Of a stretch of 64,000 bases of DNA, positions 1-11,600 are shown piece by piece. The notes under the pieces were generated by a model. It was not told the origin of the DNA, ran no database searches, and worked only from the letters and a program-made list of their open reading frames with translations. Position numbers and translations under genes: made by a program. The DNA is taken from NCBI GenBank assembly GCA_024516035.1, contig CM044956.1:10172878-10236877 (forward strand), read 5' to 3'. How positions within the stretch are numbered: the stretch's first letter is position 1; each line of letters starts with the position of its first letter. This stretch comes from Bactericera cockerelli (lineage: Eukaryota; Arthropoda; Insecta; Hemiptera; Triozidae).

Positions 1-970
1 GTTTCTAGCTACACTACTTTGTTTTTTACGATTTAGTTTGTCATATTTTTTTACACCTGAACAGAAAAAAAACACCCAAAAAAACTTTTTTACTAAATAA
101 AACACTCGACATTTGTCCGAACAAATTTTGGCACAGACATGGGCAAGTTTGATAAAAGTTGGCGGCCGCCCCGAGGATGCTAAAAAATAATTTTACGATT
201 TTTTATCACGTGATCTTCTGGGAAAAATTATTAGATGTTTGCCAAAAACTCTTCAAAAATCCTAAGAGTTTTCTAGCTGTAGACTGTGTAAGGGCGTCTT
301 GTATTGTTTACAAAGATTGTTTACATTGCTTTATTTGAATAACGCGGTCTCACATGCCTTCATCAGCCAGTTTAGGAAAATTCAAATGATAAATTTCGTG
401 CATCTCAGATTGTCAGTTGAGTTAGCTAGATGTGGTAGTGCTACGAGTGTTAGTCGCATGACCGAAGTTCAATTTTCGGCGGTCACTATTATTTTAATTA
501 TCAAAAAAATCTGATGGAATATTTTATTCATACCTGTATCTGACCTGTTGTAACACCAACAACTTATGGTTTTTTTGGGGGTAATACCATCTGTAAATTG
601 AGTTATATCAGATACTATTGGTATCATAATACACATAATTATTATTCATGTAAGCCCCTGAGAGACTTCCTTGCTAATGTAAGGATGGTTTTTCTTATGC
701 TTCCCTACGAGAGAAAAAAAAACTAGCGAATTTTCCAAACGAAAATAGAGTTTATGAAATAAATCCAGGTAAATATGTAGGTAGGTTCTTCTATCATAAA
801 CAAAACTAAAATTAAATAACAAATATATTTACCGATTGCCAACTCTTAATAGAAGTCTTGAAAAAAACAAGATAATATTTTGTAAAATTAATAAACTTTT
901 GCAGTCTTTATTATGTTTTATACTATCTCTCTCTCTCTCTTTCTCTCTCTCTCTTTCTCTCTCTCTCTGT

Positions 971-1004
<34 letters not shown>

Positions 1005-1969
1005 CCTTCTCAATTCCCTTAAAGGAACTGTTGAAAGTGGCGTCCAGGCGTCCACCTTCCTGGATGCAAAGTTTGAACCTCTTCAACATGTTCCGTCAAA
1101 TGTTGCGGAAGATTCCAGGTTTTTTTTTCTGTCAGTTCATCGAATGCCAACAGGATTCTTGCTACCAGATTTCGTAAACTATGTTTTTCACGTGATCCCA
1201 AATGTTCCTGTTGGCAACTCCATATGCTAAATGCATATCTGCCATTTCAGCATCCGAATAATAATAATTATGTAACTTGTACTAAAAAAAACTGAAGAAG
1301 TTTAAAGATAATATTTCATAGAATGCAGAAAAATATGCTTGAAAACTATCATCGAGAACAAACAATCATTCATTTGACTGGCCTTTAATTAGTTCCAAGG
1401 AAAATGATTATCAGACATAAATAGCTAATTACTCTTTGAGTACAAGACGACCCTACACGGTCAACACTTTTAAGATTTTGAACATCATTTTTTGAGACTT
1501 ACCTGGTTTGTTTACCCAGGAGATCACGTGATAAAAAATCGTAAAATTATTTTTTAGCATCCTTGGGGTAGCCGCCAACTTTTATCAAACTTGCCCATGT
1601 CTGTTCCCAAATTTTCTCGGGAAAATCTTGAGTGTTTCAAAGTGTAAAAAATTTACATGAGAATTTTTTTTCTATTCAGGTGTCAAAAAAGATGCCAAAC
1701 CAAACCGTAAAAAACAAAGTAGTGTAGCTAGAAACATCGAAATTTTGTTGGCTATCTGCAGAAATGTTCAGAATGAACTCATCTTAAACAGGAAAAAAGT
1801 TCTGACCTGAAGAATAAGCCAAAGTCGGACTTTTTCAGAAAGTTGCAAAAAATCACTTTGTGCAGTTATAAAGGCGAATCCGAAAAAACGGATTGCAGAT
1901 CCGTCCTAGAAATGTCGTCACTAATCTACCATTAACGGGTGTAAACGTTTTTTTGGTCCACCCTGTATA
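1..1969. mobile_element. Non-autonomous DNA transposon with long terminal inverted repeats; left end outside the window
   Basis: Bases 1-30 are the exact reverse complement of 1706-1735. A second arm pair, about 132-216 and 1519-1604, is also inverted and contains TATCACGTGA-type sequence. The right side continues past the arms and ends near 1969 with CCACCCTGTATA, a terminal sequence common in mariner-like insect elements with a TA target. Its left-end partner would lie upstream of base 1. The middle contains a CT microsatellite and no intact transposase. Seen: the arms. Inferred: the superfamily. Confidence 0.7.
925..1012. repeat. CT/GA microsatellite
   Basis: Nearly pure CT dinucleotide with occasional TTT and GT interruptions, inside the long-TIR element. 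The open frames over it are low-complexity Leu/Ser runs and are not treated as genes. Confidence 0.95.
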
Positions 1970-1971
1970 GG

Positions 1972-2060
1972 TTGGGGGCATTCATGTGTAAAACGTGGAA
2001 GTAGGAATGCCAGAATCTAACCAACCTGGACCATGAGGATCCTACTTGAGAATAATAAAG
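1972..2060 (+). mobile_element. RTE-like LINE 3'-end fragment
   Basis: This stretch (AGTAGGAATGCCAGAATCTAA followed by CCATGAGGA) matches a dispersed segment also present near 43385-43545, 46139-46260 and 52322-52520. Fuller copies there start with GGGCATCCAGCCGTA, a typical RTE-clade tail, followed by the same 'accaacctcaaccatgagga' phrase. Diverged and short. Confidence 0.35.
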
Positions 2061-2061
2061 A

Positions 2062-2346
2062 GCCCAAGTCCTCATGATGGTTGTTCGCACATAAAATTAT
2101 GTGGTCCAGGACGAGCCAACTTTTAAATTTAAGTTGGCTGGAGACCATCACTCCCCCCACCCCCGGCTGTTGCCAAGCTAGTTACAACAACAGCAAGTAT
2201 GAAGATTTAATTAATTTTTGTTGTTGTTGTAGCCAGCTTGGCTACAGCTGGAGGGGTGAGTGATGGTCTCCAGCCAACTTTATTTCAAAGTTGGCTCACC
2301 CTGAACCACATATTTCTATGTGCGATCAACCATCATGAGGACTTGG
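2062..2346. mobile_element. Fold-back (long inverted repeat) element
   Basis: The left arm runs from about 2062 (CCAAGTCCTCATGATGGTTG) to about 2160 and the right arm from about 2250 to 2346 (ending CATCATGAGGACTTGG). They are inverted copies with a spacer rich in GTT/AAC. The arms pair over roughly 100 bp with small bulges. It sits in the intron before the first XAB2 exon seen here. No coding capacity. Confidence 0.7.
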
Positions 2347-2484
2347 ACTTTTCTTTATAAGCCATTAAAACTTAGGAAACTGCAAGCTAGCCTGGTTTGT
2401 AAGGGTTGGCTAGTCTATTCTCTGTTTATAGTCCTCTAGCGAGACACTGGTCTTTTCCCTGTTTAACGTCCCCTAGCCAGACTG
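2221..2484. repeat. Dispersed repeat, copy 1 of 2
   Basis: From the GTTGTTGTAGCCAGCTTGGCT start to GTCC(C)CTAGCCAGACT this is closely repeated at 13648-13913. It includes the right arm of the fold-back element plus a tail (TTGTAAGGGTTGGCTAGTC). The tail, read in reverse complement, contains GACTATAAACAG and AGACCAG, the core of the 38-bp and 31-bp minisatellites elsewhere in the window. Confidence 0.7.
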
Positions 2485-2537
2485 TATTTATTAATTGTCC
2501 TTGCTCGTATTAATTTATTCATGGTCATTACTCGCAG

Positions 2538-2682
2538 GCTGTGAAAACTGTAGACCCGAAACTGGCGGTGGGCAAGCTGCATACACTGTGGATAGAGTTT
2601 GCCAAGTTCTACGAGAGTAATGATCAGCTCGAGGATGCTAGACTGATTCTGGACAAGGCGACCCTGGTGCCCTATACTAAAG
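2538..2682 (+). CDS. Xab2: XAB2 exon (AVKTVDPK...LVPYTK)
   Basis: It is preceded by CTCGCAG and starts in phase 0 with Ala-Val-Lys-Thr-Val-Asp-Pro. It contains the HAT signature [12 protein letters not shown] and [10 protein letters not shown]. It ends AAAG|GTAAAC in phase 1, and the next exon completes a Val codon. The last ~32 bases of the exon plus the donor are the founder of the 50-bp array that follows. Confidence 0.95.
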
Positions 2683-5600
2683 GTAAACTAGGCTGATCCT
2701 AGACAAGGCGACCCTGGTGCCCTATACTAAAGGTAAACTAGGCTGATCCTAGACAAGGCGACCCTGGTGCCCTATACTAAAGGTAAACTAGGCTGATCCT
2801 AGACAAGGCGACCCTGGTGCTCTATACTAAAGGTAAACTAGGCTGATCCTAGACAAGGCGACCCTGGTGCCCTATACTAAAGGTAAACTAGGCTGATCCT
2901 AGACAAGGCGACCCTGGTGCTCTATACTAAAGGTAAACTAGGCTGATCCTAGACAAGGCGACCCTGGTGCCCTATACTAAAGGTAAACTAGGCTGATCCT
3001 AGACAAGGCGACCCTGGTGCTCTATACTAAAGGTAAACTAGGCTGATCCTAGACAAGGCGACCCTGGTGCCCTATACTAAAGGTAAACTAGGCTGATCCT
3101 AGACAAGGCGACCCTGGTGCCCTATACTAAAGGTAAATTGGGCTGATCCTAGACAAGGCGACCCTGGTGCCCTATACTAAAGGTAAACTAAGCTGATCCT
3201 AGACAAGGCGACCCTGGTGCCCTATACTAAAGGTAAACTAGGCTGATCCTAGAAAAGGCGACCCTGGTGCTCTATACTAAAGGTAAACTGGGCTGATCCT
3301 AGACAAGGCGACCCTGGTGCTCTATACTAAAGGTAAACTAGGCTGATCCTAGACAAGGCGACCCTGGTGCTCTATACTAAAGGTAAACTAGGCTGATCCT
3401 AGACAAGGCGACCCTGGTGCTCTATACTAAAGGTAAACTAGGCTGATCCTAGACAAGGTGACCCTGGTGCTCTATACTAAAGGTAAAGTAGGCTGCTCCT
3501 AGACAAGGTGACCCTGGTGCTCTATACTAAAGGTAAACTAGGCTGATCCTAGACAAGGTGACCCTGGTGCTCTATACTAAAGGTAAACTAGGCTGATCCT
3601 AGATAAGGCGACCCTGGTGCCCTATACTAAAGGTAAACCTAACAGGAACAAAACCCATAGGCAGCCCAGCGATCTGGTCGATTTCTAAAGGTCCAAAATA
3701 AAACTTTCGTGAAACACAAATATAATTCATATTGTGTACACGTACGTGCGTGTGTTGTACCTGTCATTGCCTATGTATGAACTGAAGTCAGGTTTAGCTA
3801 CTATTACAGTCGAGCATTGATATGAGAGAACTGGATATATTCCCAGGTGCAATTTAACTATAAGGGAAAATAACTGCATTAAAAGAGGAAAAATTCCGGT
3901 CCATTGTGTTCTCTTATATCCACATTCGACTGTATATACTATTAATATATAAGAGCGCGCGATTGGCTCAGTGGTTAAGCACTCGCTTGCCATACGGAAG
4001 GTCCCGGGTTCGATTCCCCGTGCCGACAAAAATTTGTATTTTTAATTTGGTTACAATTGTTTGTAAGGGATACCTTCCGGTGCCTTGACCCAGCTCGTCT
4101 TGACCCAGCACCTAAATGGGAAGTATTGTGTCTCTTCTCGCCCATCAGAGGGGAGGGATACTACGGGATGGGCAGGCTACAACACAGACCACAAGCGTCT
4201 ACAGTAGCTCCTGTTTCATGGCTACGAAATAAAAAAGGCTGTAAAACACTCATCTTTAAAAAAAAAAAAATGTTGTATTTGATTTCAGTGGAGGACCTGG
4301 CGACGGTGTGGTGCGAGTGGGCGGAGCTAGAGCTGAGGGCAGGCCAGGAGGAGGCGGGGCTTAAGCTCATGGCGCGCGCCACGGCCACGCCCTCGCGTCC
4401 TGTGGCCTATCACGACGAGGCGGAGACAGTGCAGGCGCGCGTCTACAAGAGCATCAAGCTCTGGTCCCTGTACGCGGATCTGGAGGAGTCGTTTGGGACT
4501 TTCAAAGTGAGCGCTCCGGTGTAGCCATGTTACGAAATACAAAAAAAAATATATTACAAAGAAAGATAATGTGTGTTTTGTTTTAAAAAATTGAAATCGA
4601 AGCAAAAAAATATTTATTTATTTTTTCAAAAACGAGCACAATACTTCCGATTTTTAATATTAGAAATTTCTCGGGAGTAAGAATATCATATTTGTGTTAA
4701 TCTAGACGACGCGACGCGGACGTACAATGTGAAAGTATTAGTGCCAAAACGAAGCAACACCACCAACCATGAGGAAGAAATTGACAAATGCTGATCCTAA
4801 GGGCCATATTAGAAAACAGGATTAAAGTTAAGCTAAGCCAGACACACCCTTAAGATAATGTTTGTGTTTTTTTATATTATATTTGTGTTAATGTTGACGA
4901 CGCGACGCGGACGTAAAATGTGAAAGTATTAGTGTCAAAACGAAGCACACCAAATATGAGGAAGAAATTGACAAATGTTGACCCTAAAGGCCATATTAGA
5001 AAACAGGATTCAAGGTAAACTAAGCCAGACACGCCCTCAAGTTGGAGTTTCAACCAATCACAGCGCACTAGAGCACGAGTTGAGCAACAGTCTGGTTTAT
5101 CTTAACTTTAATCCTGTTTCATAATTTGACCCCAAGTAGGTTTAGAAAAAGGCAAAGTGAAAGAACATACTTTTGCTAATCACAATTATTACTAAAACTC
5201 TCCTCACTTTATCAAACTTTCGTCTCGCTGGGGGACGTTAAACAGATACAGTAGCAGGTACCAGCTTTATCAGGGAAAAAGACAATAACACAAATCTTTG
5301 GCGCCCTTAACAGAGTTAGCCTTAATAAGGGCATCCAGCAGTAAAACTTGGAATTGCCATGAACATTAATATATTACAAAATAATATCGAGTTTGGAATT
5401 AGGATTGCCATAAGAAACCAACCTCAAACATGAAACTCTTAGTGGGGGATATAGACCACTAAAACACTTGAGATCAATAAAGAAGAAGGAAAGAGAGGTA
5501 AATGTACCTATAATAAATCTCTAAATGAAACCACAAACATGATCTATAGTTTATAAGTAAAAAAAAAAAAAAAATATAGATTGTAGACTTTTTACAAACT

Positions 5601-8600
5601 CAGCTGTAGACTTCTACAAACTCAAAAATCTCTAAAATGTAATATTTTAAAAATATAAAAATGTTTATGAAAAAAATTAATAATAATAATAAAATGTTTC
5701 TCCCTGGTTCCAGTCTTGCAAGAGTGTATATGATCGCATCATAGACCTGAAGATAGCCACACCCCAGATTATCATCAACTACGGTCTCTTTCTAGAGGAA
5801 AACAACTACTTTGAAGAAGCCTTCAAGGTATTTATTTTGTAACCTACTTCCGAAGTTACTTCAGGGATGAATAGATATGATTTAAACAACCTCTTCTTCA
5901 TTTTTCAATACTACTTTTCCGAAATTTGGTGGCAGCGCTTTTATACTTTTACAATAAAAAAAGAGTTTTGAGCTAAATACATATTTTAGATTTTTTTTAG
6001 ACAACTGAAGAACGCCGGTGGGAAATCATTTCCTTTAAAGATTCTAAGTATTCTGTGAAAGTTTCATAAAAATCCGTCAAGAAACAGCTGTTCGACAAGA
6101 TCACGATGGAATCAATGAACTAGCTGTCCTACATTTCCGATTTCCCTTTTTGTCACTTCACAAAAAATTTAATGTGAGAACTTCAAATTTGAATGATTGT
6201 TTCTCGTACCTATACGTTTTTTTTTTCTGCTGGCTAAAGTTAACTGAGTTTTATGAAGTTCGCTAAAGAATTTTGCTGAAATGAAAGACAAGTATTACAA
6301 ACATTAAGTATCAAGAATATTTTTTTTCTCTCATAGAATCAAGAATATTTATTTATTTAAACAAGTTGACTACTCGATTTTCACACTGTTTGATCTTTTA
6401 TGTATAATATGTATACATGAGACACACGCTCCGTCATTTAAACTCGAAACAGCTTTAGTTTAAGGGGTATCTTGTGCGGGAAAGGGGAGTCCTAGCATCT
6501 CCTCCCCCCGAGAACATTTTTGTTCGTGTTGTTGATCTTGGCGGAAGCTCTCTGGCAACAGTCATCGAACTGAACATCCTCGCAGTCATCATCATTTTGA
6601 TGGGCATACTTGAGACTCTCGCATTTGATCTTCATTTTCTCTTTCAACCTCTTGAGCTTTTCCTTCTCCTTCTGCTTCCTATCCTTCTCCTTCGCCTTTT
6701 CACACTTGTCTCGCTCTTTCTTACACGCCTTCTCTTGCTTCGCCTTCTTCTTCTCGTAGTCCTTGATCTTCTTCCTTCTCTCCTTTTCCTTCTTCTGCCT
6801 CTCCTTCTCTTTCTTCTTGTACTCCTTCTTTATTTCTCGGGCTTTCTTCTTGCATTCCTTCACCAACTGCTTTCTCTTCTTTTTGGCTTCTTTATTCTTC
6901 TGTTTTCGTAGTTTCGACTCCTCCTTGGGATTTCTCGGAGGTCCTTGTATTTGTGTAGGGCAGAACTCTACGGAGTCTTCCTCGTCGCACATATCGTCCT
7001 GGGCATTCTCAGAGTCATAGCAGCTCATGTGACTCATTCTGGTTCCGGTGTCTGGGGTACTTCCAATTTATAGGCGTTTATTACATTAGATTTAGATAGT
7101 AAAACATGAGCAGCATGGATGCTAACTCCTTTTTAGGTGTGGTGTGTGAAACTGGAATTTAGGTGCTGACTGGGAAATTCTAGATTTAGGATGTGAATAG
7201 TGAAAACTTTGTGTGAGAAAACTTTGGTTTGGCTTTATGAGAGACACAGACTGACGAAAATACCATGTTTCTGTAGCGGCCAAAAATACCAACCAGTATA
7301 GATTTCGGGTTGACACGTTTCACAATGTGGTCAGTTCACTACTTTCATTTATATTCCCGGCTTTGGTGTCTTCTGAACAGTCCTATTAGATTTATCAAAT
7401 ATTCAATAGGCATGTTGAATACACCCGTTCTCGTTATGTCACTGAAGTTGAGCAACGTCGAGCGAGGTTAGGACTTGGATGGGAGACCATTCAAATTCGA
7501 AACCTCCTAATGTAGGCTATTTCCGGCCCCGTTGAGGCTGGAAGAGGTTAATGCGTATTGCTGGTTTGTGAGTTTCTAGCGTTGCGTTGGAGGGTAATGT
7601 GTCGAATGACTTGATCCTAGATAGTAAAGAGACACTTATAGCAAAAAAAGAAAAAAAACTAATATACTTTACTTAAAAAAAAGTATATTAGTTAAAAAAC
7701 TAATATAAAAAAAAAATATATACTTTACCATGGCCCAGCGGAGGCGTATAGTAGCACACAGGCTTGCACGTACGGTGACCAGAGTTCGATACCCAGCAAT
7801 GAGAAAAAATTAGTAGGTATTTGTATGTATAGCTCAGTGGTTAAGCACTCGCTTGCCATACGGAAGGTCCCGGGTTCGAACACCCGCGCCGACGAAAATT
7901 TGTATTCAAAATTTGGTTACAGTTGCTTGTAAGGGATACCTTCCGGTGGGCTCGTGTTGACCCAGCACCTAAATGGGAATTACTGTGTCACTTCTCGTCC
8001 AACAGAGGGGAGGCATACTACCGGATGGGCAGGCTACAACACAGACCACAAGCGTCTGCAGTAGCTCCTGTTTCATGGCTATGAAAAAAAGGCTGTGAAA
8101 CACTCATCTTTAAAAACAAAAAAATAGCGACCAGTGGCGGCATTTAGGAGAAGAAATTTGGAATTTCGTAATGCTGTGCTACCCACAACAGTTGTGACAT
8201 TACAACATAAGTGGAACCTCATGTGGTCCCGGTAGCTCAGTGGTCAAGGCGTCTGTCTGACAATCCAAAGGTTGCTGGTGCGAAACCCAGCCGGGACATG
8301 ACAAGTTTTCTTTCTATTTGGGATTTTGACCACATAGTAATACGTCTTGGGATTATTTCTGGAATAATAGGACTCATTAGTCTTAATCGGGTAGTATAAA
8401 TAATATATTAATATTATTATTTTTAAAAAAGTTATCATAATTGTGTTAATCACTTTCGTGATGTCACAATTACTTAAACTCAGGCTGCTAATAAATGTTT
8501 ACTGAACTTGAACCAACGATCTCTAGGTTACAAGTCCGCCGCCTTATCGATCGAACCACTGCGGTCGGTAAAAATAATCGGTTATAAAGTCGGTATAAAT

Positions 8601-11600
8601 AATCAGTTATAAAGTCGGTATAAATAATCGGTTATAAAGTCGGCATAACTAATCGGTTATAAAGTCGGTATAAATAATCGGTCATAAAGTCGGTAAAAAT
8701 AATCGGTTATAAAGTCGGTATAAATAATCGGTTATAAAGTCGGTATAAGTAATCGGTCATAAAGTCGCTATAAATAATCGGTTATAAAGTCGCTATAAAT
8801 AATCGGTTATAAAAGATAATCGGTTATAAAGTCGGTAAAGATAATCGGTTATAAAGTCGGTATAAATAATCGGTTATAAAGTCGGTAACTTGGTCGGTAA
8901 CCGACCTCAGTAGCTTGATCGATAAGGCGGCGGACTTGTAACCTGGAGGTCGGTGGTTCCCGGTTTCAGCGTAGATTTAGTAAAGCGAGTTTGAGTAGTT
9001 GTGATATCACGACAATGATGAACACAAATATGATAACTTAACTTTATAAAGTCGGTACAAACAATCAGTTATCAATTATTTCATTCCATTTATACACAAT
9101 TTCTGCGCAGGCGTACGAGAAGGGCATCGCGCTGTTCAAGTGGCCCTACATCTTCGACATCTGGAACACCTACCTGACCAAGTTCCTGGCCCGCTACGGG
9201 GGCGGCAAGCTGGAGCGGGCCCGCGACCTCTTCGAGCAGTGCCTGGAGGCCTGTCCGGCCCGCTACGCCAAGACGCTGTACCTGCTGTACGCGAGGCTTG
9301 AAGAGGAACATGGGCTGGCCAGGCATGCCATGGCGGTGTACGAGAGAGCCACTAGTGCTGTGCTACCCGAGGAGATGTTTGAGGTGAGTGAGTGAGTAAC
9401 GCAGTGATTAAGTGACTCAGTGAGTGACTCAATGAGTGGATGACTCAGTACCTGCTGTACGCGAGGCTTGAAGAGGAACATGGGCTGGCCAGGCATGCCA
9501 TGGCGGTGTACGAGAGAGCCACTAGTGCTGTGCTACCCGAGGAGATGTTTGAGGTGAGTGAGTGAGTAACGCAGTGATTGAGTGACTCAGTGAGTGACTC
9601 AATGAGTGGATGACTCAGTACCTGTTGTACGCGAGGCTTGAAGAGGAACATGGGCTGGCCAGGCATGCCATGGCGGTGTACGAGAGAGCCACTAGTACTG
9701 TGCTACCCGAGGAGATGTTTGAGGTGAGTGAGTGACTCAATGAGTGACTCAGTGAGTGACTCAATGAGTGGATGACTCAGTACCTGTTGTACGCGAGGCT
9801 TGAAGAGGAACATGGCCTGGCCAGGTATGCCATGGCGGTGTACGAGAGAGCCACTAGTGCTGTGCTACCCGAGGAGATGTTTGAGGTGAGTGAGTGACTC
9901 AGTGAGTGACTCAATGAGTGGATGACTCAGTACCTGTTGTACGCGTGGCTTGAAGAGGAACATGGGCTGGCCAGGCATGCCATGGCGGTGTACGAGAGAG
10001 CCACTAGTGCTGTGCTACCCGAGGAGATGTTTGAGGTGAGTGAGTGACTCAGTGAGTGACTCAATGAGTGGATGACTCAGTACCTGTTGTACGCGTGGCT
10101 TGAAGAGGAACATGGGCTGGCCAGGCATGCCATGGCGGTGTACGAGAGAGCCACTAGTGCTGTGCTACCCGAGGAGATGTTTGAGGTGAGTGAGTGAGTG
10201 ACGCAGTGATTGAGTGACTCAGTGTGTAATTCAGTGAGTGAGTAAGTTATCAGTTGGATAGATATGTTACAGTAGACCCATGGTAAGTATTAGTATATTT
10301 TTATGTTTTGTTATAAGTAGGGCTGTCTGTTACGAAAGCTCTTTTTCACTGCGACCTCGATTTGACATTTAAATTATATTTAACCTTTTTTTTTAAGTTT
10401 GTTACACATATGTACATGTACAAATGTACATACTTTCTATTTTACAGTGTTTCTCACAGATGTTCAACATTTACACAAATCTACATTGTTTTCTCACAGG
10501 TGGTCAACATTTACACAAATCCACGTTGTTTTCCCACAGATGTTCAACATTTACACAAATCTACATTGTTTTCCCACATATGTTCAACATTTACACAAAT
10601 CTACATTGTTTTCCCACAGATATTCAACATTTACACAAATCTACATTGTTTTCCCACAGATGTTCAACATTTACACAAATCTGCATTGTTTTCCCACAGA
10701 TGTTCAACATTTACACAAATCTACATTGTTTTCCCACAGATGTTCAACATTTACACAAATCTACATTGTTTTCCCACAGATGTTCAACATTTACATCAAG
10801 AAAGCTGCCGAGATCTACGGTATTCCCAAGACGCGCCAGATCTATGAAAAAGCCATCGAGATTCTGCCTGAGGGCCCTACACGGGAGATGTGCCTGCGCT
10901 TTGCAGAGATGGAGACCAAGCTAGGTGAGGTTACAGACTTTCACTGAAACCCCTATTTTTGAACAGAACATGTTGAAAATGTCTTTAGACAATCATCCTT
11001 ACGACGAATGTCTGGCTGGGAAGCTTTAAACAGGAAGCAAACAAGCAAGGTTTCTAGCTGGCAGATTTCTAGAAGTTAAAAAAAGTAGTGAAAAAAGCCA
11101 AAGGGTCCGCTAGGCATCTCTGTTTCGGACATTCCAGGATGTCTACTTTAGTCTATTGGGACTTGTCGGCTGTTATGTCCGATGTCTAGTGAACAATATT
11201 TAAAACTCTTTCTTCATTTCTGTTACTCTTCGCCGTGCTTGCAGTTTAAATAAAACATTTGTAGGTAATAACAATAATTATGATTCCGTGTCCGTGAGAT
11301 AGGCACAGATACCTATATCACGGTGGTGAGAGGATTTTATGGACGCCCAGACCTAATGTCTAGGCTCCATAATGTCTAGGCTCAAAAGAGAATGCAGTTG
11401 GCATTAGCACTACCCTTGATAAAGTTTTTTTTTTTTTTTTGCAATTTCAATTTGTTAATATTCCATGTAAGTATTTGTATATTGTATGGGCGAAAACAAT
11501 AAAACAAAATACATATAAACTCTGTTTCGTGTTAATATAGGCCGGTTGGCTGGCGCTACTTGACGAGCGATCGCCTCCCGGCGAGCTTGATATATTCTCA

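Noticed and set aside
836..1230. ORFs over the CT microsatellite
   Set aside because: Simple-repeat translation (SLSLSL / ERERE) within a transposon.
2683..3640. CRISPR-like direct repeats
   Set aside because: No unique spacers between repeats, eukaryotic gene context; it is a plain tandem array. The same holds for the 31-, 34-, 38-, 40-, 41- and 45-bp arrays.
3957..4031. Functional tRNA-Gly gene
   Set aside because: A and B boxes are present but the acceptor-stem ends do not pair and the sequence continues into a shared SINE body with an A tail; the same applies to the other tRNA-like heads.
7413..7505. Functional 5S rRNA gene
   Set aside because: Only the first ~90 nt resemble 5S, with many substitutions, and all copies share a non-5S body and tail.
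9090..9666. Minus-strand ORFs [13 protein letters not shown]...
   Set aside because: Shadows of the XAB2 exon and its copies.
10362..10947. Overlapping long ORFs of 161-182 codons over the acceptor array
   Set aside because: They arise because a 40-bp stop-free unit is open in all frames; only the XAB2 exon at 10780-10924 inside them is supported by homology.
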